Shown in pieces: positions 5,790-9,729 of a DNA stretch of 10,446 nucleotides. Origin of the DNA: MWCR01 sp041665165 (GTDB lineage Bacteria; Patescibacteriota; Patescibacteriia; 2-12-FULL-60-25); NCBI GenBank assembly GCA_041665165.1, contig JBAYJJ010000040.1:1-10446 (forward strand). The letters are read 5' to 3'. Both the position numbers and the translations under genes were made by a program. The stretch's first letter is position 1. Every line of letters starts with the position of its first letter. The notes beneath the pieces are model-generated. The model saw nothing but the letters and a program-made list of their open reading frames with translations, ran no database searches and had not been told where the DNA came from.

Positions 5790-6317
5790 GTGAAACCATT
5801 CAAGCCCTTGAACGAGACCCTGGACGCAGTGGAGCGCGATGAAATCAAGTTGGCTCTGCGCGAAGCTGGCTATGATTGCAAGTCAGCGGCCGAACTTCTC
5901 AGTGTGACAGAGAAAGACCTCTCGACCAGAATGGCTCGGCTTGGGGTTACCCCTCTCGGGCCCGACGACGACCTCAGAGAGCATGTCAAAGCAGCCAGGA
6001 AACGCATTGAATCAGAGCTGGTTCGCAAAGCCATGCTTCAATCCAAGGCAGACGTCACGGCAGCTGCCAAGCTCCTCAAGATTTCCAGAAAAGGCCTCCG
6101 TATGAAAATCAGGGAGTATGAGGTCAGCTTCCCTCTGCATCTCATGCTTCACGGCATCAGTTTCACGAGCAAGCCGAACCAGTTCACTGCTGTTGAGCGC
6201 CAAGCCGTCCGCTCAGCAATGGAATGTGCGCACAATGAAGTGAACTTCGCGGCGCGCCTCCTTGCTGTAGAGCTGCCTCATATGCTCCAACTTGTGAATA
6301 CTTACCCCTCCACCTGA
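5790..6317 (+). CDS. Putative DNA-binding protein with three Fis-type helix-turn-helix repeats
   Basis: The start is set at GTG 5790 because AAGGAGG (5777-5783) lies just before it; upstream in-frame codons overlap the preceding gene. The 175-residue protein contains three similar units at about 15-54, 74-113 and 135-172. Each has the layout E-x-x-(I/L/A)-(K/R)-x-A, then D/N-x-x-(A)AA-x-LL, then a helix ending in L-x-x-(K/L): for example SAAELLSVTEKDLSTRM, AAAKLLKISRKGLRMKI and FAARLLAVELPHMLQLV. This is the pattern of the Fis/NtrC-type HTH domain (HTH_8), known to bind DNA as dimers. The third unit lacks basic recognition residues and may serve for dimerisation. No ATPase or receiver domain is present, so it is not a classical NtrC regulator. 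It is probably a transcription factor or nucleoid protein, cotranscribed with the Sm-like gene and ended by the terminator at 6319. Confidence 0.82.
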   Translation: MKPFKPLNETLDAVERDEIKLALREAGYDCKSAAELLSVTEKDLSTRMARLGVTPLGPDDDLREHVKAARKRIESELVRKAMLQSKADVTAAAKLLKISRKGLRMKIREYEVSFPLHLMLHGISFTSKPNQFTAVERQAVRSAMECAHNEVNFAARLLAVELPHMLQLVNTYPST

Positions 6318-6318
6318 G

Positions 6319-6346
6319 GCCAGTCAATTGACTGGCTATTTTATTT
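6319..6346 (+). terminator. Terminator of the Sm-like/triple-Fis operon
   Basis: A perfect palindrome GCCAGTC-AATT-GACTGGC (6319-6336) starts one base after the TGA stop and is followed by TATTTTATTT. Confidence 0.82.
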
Positions 6347-6354
6347 CTTCAGCC

Positions 6355-6383
6355 TTGACCTATAACTTTATATATGGTATTAA
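6355..6383 (+). promoter_or_regulatory. Promoter of the small-protein operon
   Basis: TTGACC (6355-6360), a 17-base A/T-rich spacer and TATTAA (6378-6383). The expected start near 6390 leaves a leader of about 20 bases that contains AAGGAGG (6398-6404) and the ATG at 6411. Confidence 0.75.
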
Positions 6384-6410
6384 CAAGACGCAAAAACAAG
6401 GAGGCGCACC

Positions 6411-6455
6411 ATGAAAACAAGATCCTTTTCTGCGAAGTCATGGGTGAAGCCATGA
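6411..6455 (+). CDS. Short leader ORF (14 codons) coupled by ATGA to the next gene
   Basis: The strongest ribosome site of this operon, AAGGAGG at 6398-6404, serves the ATG at 6411. That frame encodes only MKTRSFSAKSWVKP and ends at TGA 6453-6455. The ATG of the next gene (6452-6454) overlaps this stop as ATGA, the usual arrangement for translational coupling by reinitiation. The next gene has no good ribosome site of its own. The peptide has no run of one amino acid that would point to classical attenuation. An alternative is an assembly or natural frameshift joining the strong start to the downstream frame. Confidence 0.6.
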   Translation: MKTRSFSAKSWVKP

Positions 6456-6673
6456 GTGACTTCAAAATGTCAGTAACCGTCTATGAGCTGAACGACTTCT
6501 ACTACGCGGTCTACAGCCCAGATGAAAAAACCGAACTGCCCTCAAACGCAATCCTCTCGTATTCTACTACGATCACACAAGAGACAGGGCTCCAAGCTTT
6601 TGAAGAATTGCAGGCTGCAGCCAGGGAAGAGGCTCGAAGCAACGGCATCGCGAAAGTCTACGGTTTGGACTGA
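6452..6673 (+). CDS. Hypothetical 73-residue protein, paralog of the 6900 gene
   Basis: The start ATG at 6452 overlaps the TGA of the leader ORF; other in-frame ATGs at 6374 and 6440 are less likely because 6374 lies inside the promoter. The 73-residue product reads as a short beta-strand region (MSVTVYELNDFYYAVYSP), a Pro/Glu loop, a polar strand (NAILSYSTTIT), then an amphipathic helix (LQAFEELQAAAREEARSNG) and the end VYGLD. It has no signal peptide and no membrane segment. It aligns over nearly its whole length with the protein encoded at 6900-7106, sharing the beta-then-helix plan and the terminal GLD. The function is unknown. It is the first full gene of an operon of very small proteins. 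Confidence 0.75.
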   Translation: MSDFKMSVTVYELNDFYYAVYSPDEKTELPSNAILSYSTTITQETGLQAFEELQAAAREEARSNGIAKVYGLD

Positions 6674-6690
6674 ACTACAAGGAGGACAGA

Positions 6691-6891
6691 ATGCCACTGT
6701 TCATGCTCAAGACCTATTACGGAGCAGCAATCGTTTGCGCTAAAGACCAAAAGGAAAGCTTGGCCCAGCTCAAGCAGCACGAAGATCACGTAGCCAACGG
6801 GACCTTCCTGTCACTGGGAATTTGCGCCGAAGATCTCAAGCCCATCTCCCCCGAAACACCCGGCGTTCTCCTCTATATCCGGAACGACTGA
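6691..6891 (+). CDS. Hypothetical 66-residue protein of the small-protein operon
   Basis: The ATG follows CAAGGAGGACAGA, an excellent ribosome site, 17 bases after the preceding stop. The product begins with a hydrophobic strand (MPLFMLKTYYGAAIVCAKD), continues with a charged helical part (QKESLAQLKQHEDHVANG), and ends with a Pro-rich stretch and strand (PETPGVLLYIRND). It has two Cys residues (16 and 45 by count) and no recognisable domain. It is similar in size and general plan to its neighbours, but without the terminal GLD. It is cytosolic by appearance. The next start lies only eight bases after its stop, so the operon continues. Confidence 0.75.
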   Translation: MPLFMLKTYYGAAIVCAKDQKESLAQLKQHEDHVANGTFLSLGICAEDLKPISPETPGVLLYIRND

Positions 6892-6899
6892 GGCGTGCG

Positions 6900-7106
6900 A
6901 TGTTGTTCTTCATCACCGTGACTAAATGTGGGGAAGCACACTTTTCGACAATCACGACTGATAAGCCCTTCGAACCCCCCACGAACGCGTGCACAGTCTT
7001 CAGTATTTCAGAAACAGACGAAAAGCGCTTCTTCCAGATCCTGACGATCAAGGCGCGAACCAAAGCCCGCGAGATGCAGATCCCCTGGGTCAATGGCCTG
7101 GACTAA
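6900..7106 (+). CDS. Hypothetical 68-residue protein, paralog of the 6452 gene
   Basis: The start is placed at ATG 6900, preceded by TGAGG eight bases after the stop of the previous gene; an in-frame ATG at 6822 would lie deep in that gene. The product starts with MLFFITVTKCGEAHFSTI, passes a Pro-rich loop (KPFEPPTNA), then strand CTVFSISET and a basic helix (EKRFFQILTIKARTKAREMQ) ending in WVNGLD. This matches the order of elements in the protein encoded at 6452-6673 and its GLD end, so the two are probably diverged tandem duplicates. No function is recognised. The terminator at 7136 closes the operon. Confidence 0.72.
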   Translation: MLFFITVTKCGEAHFSTITTDKPFEPPTNACTVFSISETDEKRFFQILTIKARTKAREMQIPWVNGLD

Positions 7107-7135
7107 ATCAGCCTCAGCTCGAACGCTTTCTCTCA

Positions 7136-7160
7136 ACCAGTCGCAAGGCTGGTATTTTTA
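7136..7160 (+). terminator. Terminator of the small-protein operon
   Basis: ACCAGTC pairs with GGCTGGT around a GCAA tetraloop (7136-7153), followed by ATTTTTA. It lies 29 bases after the last stop codon of the operon. Confidence 0.82.
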
Positions 7161-7325
7161 TAGGCCTAACTCATCCTGATTTGTCGTCCCGTCAGGCTAC
7201 TTCTAGCCGAGGACGACAAATCTGTCCTTCCCTTACGACAAGGGAAGGACTTTAATTACTCGGCATTTTGGTTGGTAGGCCAGAACCCTCCCTTGGGGCA
7301 AGGGAGGGCAGGGTGAGTTAGGCCC
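7161..7325. repeat. Multi-hairpin repeat element with terminal inverted repeats
   Basis: The ends are inverted copies: AGGCCTAACTCATCCTG at about 7163-7179 and CAGGGTGAGTTAGGCC at about 7310-7325, with one mismatch in the shared part. Between them are three strong stems. GATTTGTCGTCC pairs with GGACGACAAATC (about 7178-7222, with a smaller AGGCTA/TAGCC stem inside). GTCCTTCCCTT pairs with AAGGGAAGGAC (about 7224-7250). CCCTCCCTTG pairs with AAGGGAGGG (about 7288-7311). No ORF lies inside. It resembles REP or MITE-like non-autonomous elements; a transcribed structured RNA is less likely. Its right end overlaps the stop codon of the reductase gene. Confidence 0.72.
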
Positions 7326-8145
7326 TGTACGCCCTCAAGCACTCTTTAATCGCGTCTTCCGTATGTCGCATCTCAATGCCGAATTCCGCGAGGCGCGTGC
7401 CGGCCAATAAACAGCTTGATCTTTTTTTCGCGATTGAACCTGAAGCCAAAAGCTCATCCTCATTCACCCATTCATTGTGATGGTCAGGGTCAACGATTTC
7501 TTCATACCATTTCATCAAGTCGCGATAAGCTAGTGGCTCTGGATTCACGGCATGGAAGATGCCTGTGGCGCGCTTGTCCATGACCTGATGCAAAACATCC
7601 AACAGATCTTCAACAACAGTGATTGAGTTCGCAACATCAACGATTTTAGGATAGTTCGCAAGCTTGGTGATGGTATTTTTTGGAGATGGTCTTGAATCCA
7701 TGGGCAGCCTGAGGCGAACGACTGCCACGTTCGGCATGTTGCCCAGCACCATATCAGCCGCGGCCTTGGTTTTTGAATAATAAGCTACTGGATTTGGATA
7801 GTCATATTCTTTCCAGCCGCCAGGAGTGGGTGAATCGCCGTAAAAAATACAGCCGCTGCCCAGATGAGTGAAATGCATGGCCCTTTCCCCGCAAGCCCGC
7901 GCCAGGACAAGAGGCAAAAGCGTGTTGCCGACTGCAGTGGCGAGCTGATTGGTTTCGCACCAGTCAACATTGGGCTGGCCAGTGATGCCCGCGCCATTCA
8001 AAACACAGTCCGGATCAATGTCATCCAGGATATTCGCCACAGCCTGGGGGTCGGTCGCATCCACTGTGGTGAGCACTGCCTCGTCAGGATATTTTGAGAT
8101 GAATTTATTGCTCATCCACCCGTCGCCAAAGACTAATATTTTCAT
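7318..8145 (-). CDS. NRS/ER-like 4-keto-6-deoxysugar epimerase/reductase (extended SDR)
   Basis: The 275-residue protein (ATG 8145; an ATG at 8175 would add ten residues encoded by tandem repeats) begins with a Rossmann strand MKILVFGDGWMSNKF, where GxGxMS binds the NAD(P) phosphates. NGAGITGQPNVDWCE (50-64), GCIF (98-101), and the catalytic YSKTK (Tyr123, Lys127) follow, then LRLPMDSRPSPKNTITKL and PKIVDVANSITVVEDLL. This order and wording match the plant NRS/ER and giant-virus enzymes that convert nucleotide-4-keto-6-deoxyglucose to the rhamnose form by 3,5-epimerisation and 4-reduction. The similarity to RmlD alone is weaker. Its role is therefore probably activated rhamnose or a related deoxysugar for surface glycans. 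No other sugar genes are beside it. No ribosome site is visible; repeats occupy the upstream region. Confidence 0.85.
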   Translation of the reverse strand: MKILVFGDGWMSNKFISKYPDEAVLTTVDATDPQAVANILDDIDPDCVLNGAGITGQPNVDWCETNQLATAVGNTLLPLVLARACGERAMHFTHLGSGCIFYGDSPTPGGWKEYDYPNPVAYYSKTKAAADMVLGNMPNVAVVRLRLPMDSRPSPKNTITKLANYPKIVDVANSITVVEDLLDVLHQVMDKRATGIFHAVNPEPLAYRDLMKWYEEIVDPDHHNEWVNEDELLASGSIAKKRSSCLLAGTRLAEFGIEMRHTEDAIKECLRAYRA

Positions 8146-8146
8146 G

Positions 8147-8181
8147 ACGTACAACGTACCACGTACGACGTACAACGTTCA
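8147..8181. repeat. Five tandem 7-bp repeats ACGTACN
   Basis: The units are ACGTACA, ACGTACC, ACGTACG, ACGTACA and ACGTTCA, back to back. They begin two bases beyond the ATG of the reductase gene and fill its 5' untranslated region; each contains the palindrome GTAC or CGTACG-like steps. Confidence 0.85.
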
Positions 8182-8188
8182 ACCCCCT

Positions 8189-8315
8189 CTTTGTCATTCC
8201 GAGGGAAGTCGGAGCGACGAGGAATCTTAGGCAAAAGTGCTGTCGAGAGCCTAAGTCACTCGAAGATCTCTCCAATCGTCCTCGACTAGGCTCGTCCTCC
8301 GTCGAGATGACAAAG
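8189..8315. repeat. 127-bp imperfect palindromic element (MITE/REP-like)
   Basis: The ends CTTTGTCAT (8189-8197) and ATGACAAAG (8307-8315) are perfect inverted repeats. The arms continue as imperfect complements rich in CGAGG, GTCGGAG and GACGAGG blocks, and an inner stem CTTAGGC/GCCTAAG (about 8226-8255) brackets the loop. There is no ORF. Elements with CATTCCGAG-type ends and AGATGACA-type ends are common in bacterial intergenic DNA and are known to me from Patescibacteria and other lineages. It sits between divergent genes. Confidence 0.78.
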
Positions 8316-8355
8316 TAGTTGAGGGTTAAGCGTATGAGGTATAAGCTCTAAGTGT

Positions 8356-9075
8356 ATGCACAGGCCGCAGATTGGGAAACCACGCAAGGCCACGAATGCC
8401 CGGGATTTTAGGTTCGCGGGCGTGGACGAGGCTGGGCGCGGGCCCGTGCTTGGGCCCATGGTGATTGCCATCTGCGCGCTCACAGAACGCGACAAGCGCT
8501 GGTGCGCGGTCCACAATGTCACGGACAGCAAACTTATCCAGCCGGCGCGGCGCGACAGATTGGCTAAAGCCCTGATGGATCGCTGTTGGTTTGCCACGGC
8601 CGTGATCCATCCGCCGGAAATCGACGAAGCAGTACGCAATCGGTCCGTGACTTTGAATGGTTTGGAATATAAATACATGGCCGAGCTGATAAAACAGTTC
8701 CACGCCGCGCATCCGGATGCACCAGCCGAGATCATGGTGGATGCGCCTGTGAGGAAGACTCTCCCCTTCCGCAACTTGCTCCAATATCTTTCGGGCTGGC
8801 CAGATATCAACACGCTCAAAGCCGAGAACGAGGCTGACCTTTGGCATCGCCATGTTGGCGCGGCCAGCATTATCGCCAAATACGAGCGCGAAAAACTGCT
8901 GAAGGAAATCAAAGAAAAAATAAATTGCGACATTGGCTGCGGATATTCGCACGACCCGCTGGCCCGCGCCTATGTTGAGAAGGCCGTGCAAGGCGACCCG
9001 ATCGTGCGCTGGTCCTGGATAACCGCTTCAAACCGGATCACAGACCCAGAGGAAGAGATGCTGACGCTACTATAG
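8356..9075 (+). CDS. rnhB: Ribonuclease HII, archaeal-type
   Basis: The 239-residue protein carries all four metal-binding acidic residues of type 2 RNase H: Asp24 and Glu25 in GVDEAGRGPVLGP (22-34), Asp129 in IMVDAP, and Asp161 in ENEADLWHRHVGAASIIAK. VTDSKLIQPARRDRL (55-69), CGYSHDPLARAYV (195-207), and RWSWITAS (218-225) complete the family signature. It cleaves the RNA strand of RNA-DNA hybrids and removes ribonucleotides from DNA. The wording GRGPVLGP and GYSHDP with a terminal R-SW motif is closer to archaeal/eukaryotic RNase HII than to the usual bacterial GRGPLAGP and HKGYGT. The ATG at 8356 has no clear ribosome site but fits the family start. The stop TAG is the first three bases of a 9-bp repeat array. 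Confidence 0.95.
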   Translation: MHRPQIGKPRKATNARDFRFAGVDEAGRGPVLGPMVIAICALTERDKRWCAVHNVTDSKLIQPARRDRLAKALMDRCWFATAVIHPPEIDEAVRNRSVTLNGLEYKYMAELIKQFHAAHPDAPAEIMVDAPVRKTLPFRNLLQYLSGWPDINTLKAENEADLWHRHVGAASIIAKYEREKLLKEIKEKINCDIGCGYSHDPLARAYVEKAVQGDPIVRWSWITASNRITDPEEEMLTLL

Positions 9076-9126
9076 CGTCCATCACGTCCATCACGTCCAT
9101 AGCGTACCTGACGTCCCTAGCGTCCT
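9073..9126. repeat. Six tandem 9-bp repeats around CGTCC
   Basis: The units are TAGCGTCCA, TCACGTCCA, TCACGTCCA, TAGCGTACC, TGACGTCCC and TAGCGTCCT. The first unit begins with the stop codon of the ribonuclease gene, and its first seven bases pair with GACGCTA at 9063-9069 to form a small hairpin. The array is too short and the spacing too tight for CRISPR. Confidence 0.85.
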
Positions 9127-9133
9127 TGGGAGC

Positions 9134-9162
9134 TTGCCGAAATGCGTTCAAACAGGTAGATT
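9134..9162 (+). promoter_or_regulatory. Candidate promoter of tRNA-Ile
   Basis: TTGCCG (9134-9139), a 17-base spacer and TAGATT (9157-9162), each with four of six consensus bases; the -10 box ends 14 bases before the tRNA. Confidence 0.55.
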
Positions 9163-9176
9163 ATCCGCGTAATTCA

Positions 9177-9252
9177 GGGCGCTTAGCTCAGTTGGTAGAG
9201 CAGATGTCTTATACACATCGGGTCGTAGGTTCGAGTCCTACAGCGCCCACCA
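9177..9252 (+). tRNA. tRNA-Ile with anticodon TAT, encoded CCA
   Basis: All stems pair fully: acceptor GGGCGCT/AGCGCCC, D stem GCTC/GAGC with loop AGTTGGTA, anticodon stem GATGT/ACATC, T stem GTAGG/CCTAC with loop TTCGAGT, discriminator A and CCA. The anticodon loop CTTATAC gives T33, anticodon TAT (34-36) and A37, so the tRNA reads AUA as isoleucine. Most bacteria read AUA with a CAT-anticodon tRNA modified by TilS; a UAU tRNA is uncommon. The A at 37 fits the t6A modification expected for this codon box. Confidence 0.92.
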
Positions 9253-9253
9253 T

Positions 9254-9278
9254 AAAAACCGGGTAATACCGGTTTTTT
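9254..9278 (+). terminator. Terminator after tRNA-Ile
   Basis: AAAAACCGG pairs with CCGGTTTTTT around GTAATA, directly after the CCA of the tRNA. Confidence 0.88.
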
Positions 9279-9318
9279 GTTATACTTAAACTAATGGATT
9301 TGAAACGAGAGAAGCTGA

Positions 9319-9347
9319 TTGACATTAAACTTAGTCTAGTCTATTCT
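9319..9347 (+). promoter_or_regulatory. Promoter of the two-helix membrane protein gene
   Basis: TTGACA (9319-9324), a spacer of exactly 17 bases, and TATTCT (9342-9347). The start site near 9354 lies just before GGAGG (9364-9368) and the ATG at 9375, which excludes the upstream in-frame ATG at 9294. Confidence 0.82.
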
Positions 9348-9374
9348 GACGGCGTCTCAAACCGGAGGCAGCTA

Positions 9375-9629
9375 ATGTCGACAATCGAGAGAATCATAAG
9401 AATCATCCTTCGTGCAGCTTCTATCCTGCTCGGCATCATATCTTTCCTATTTCTGGCCATCGGAATAATCGTACAAAATTGGGCAGTAGCGCTGGTCGCC
9501 CTTCCATTTTCAACAGCCCTCTTCTGCATACCCGCACTCGTAAAAGAAATCAAACTCTTGGTCCAGGGTAAAGAAATTCCTCCTGACCCTCCACCCGACC
9601 CCCTCGAGCCGCCGCCGAGCTGGCTTTGA
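9375..9629 (+). CDS. Small two-helix membrane protein with Pro-rich tail
   Basis: The start at 9375 is favoured by CCGGAGGCAGCTA before it and by the promoter at 9319-9347, which lies inside the longer frame that begins at 9294. The 84-residue product begins with a basic amphipathic segment (MSTIERIIRIILRAAS), then two hydrophobic segments at about 17-36 (ILLGIISFLFLAIGIIV) and about 38-55 (WAVALVALPFSTALFCIPAL). The end is charged and Pro-rich (IPPDPPPDPLEPPPSWL). It is probably an inner-membrane hairpin protein with both ends on one side. No family is recognised. It has its own promoter and terminator, so it is a single-gene unit. The Pro-rich tail could be a contact site for a partner, which is inference. 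Confidence 0.78.
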   Translation: MSTIERIIRIILRAASILLGIISFLFLAIGIIVQNWAVALVALPFSTALFCIPALVKEIKLLVQGKEIPPDPPPDPLEPPPSWL

Positions 9630-9656
9630 TCCAACCCCGGGCGCAAAATCTCTCGT

Positions 9657-9683
9657 ATAGACCTTTGTGCGGTCTATTTTTTT
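9657..9683 (+). terminator. Terminator of the small membrane protein gene
   Basis: ATAGACC pairs with GGTCTAT around a seven-base loop and is followed by seven T residues. Confidence 0.85.
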
Positions 9684-9729
9684 AATAAAAATAGAGCCGC
9701 GGGGGCGCAAAGGATTTGAATGTAACTTA

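Noticed and set aside
6374..6451. N-terminal extension of the 73-residue protein from the ATG at 6374
   Set aside because: That ATG lies within the promoter -10 region and has no ribosome site; the sequence up to 6452 reads like noncoding leader.
7178..7311. Riboswitch or regulatory RNA for the reductase gene
   Set aside because: The hairpins lie at the 3' end of that gene, not upstream, and the terminal inverted repeats fit a mobile repeat better.
8286..8991. Two long overlapping frames (215 and 221 codons) on the minus strand opposite the ribonuclease gene
   Set aside because: The plus strand encodes a complete RNase HII with all catalytic residues; the opposite frames show no domain and reflect base composition.
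9073..9126. Possible CRISPR-like array
   Set aside because: The units are 9 bases with no spacers and no cas genes nearby, so this is a simple tandem repeat.
9294..9374. Longer form of the membrane protein starting at 9294
   Set aside because: A consensus promoter lies inside this stretch and a good ribosome site precedes 9375.
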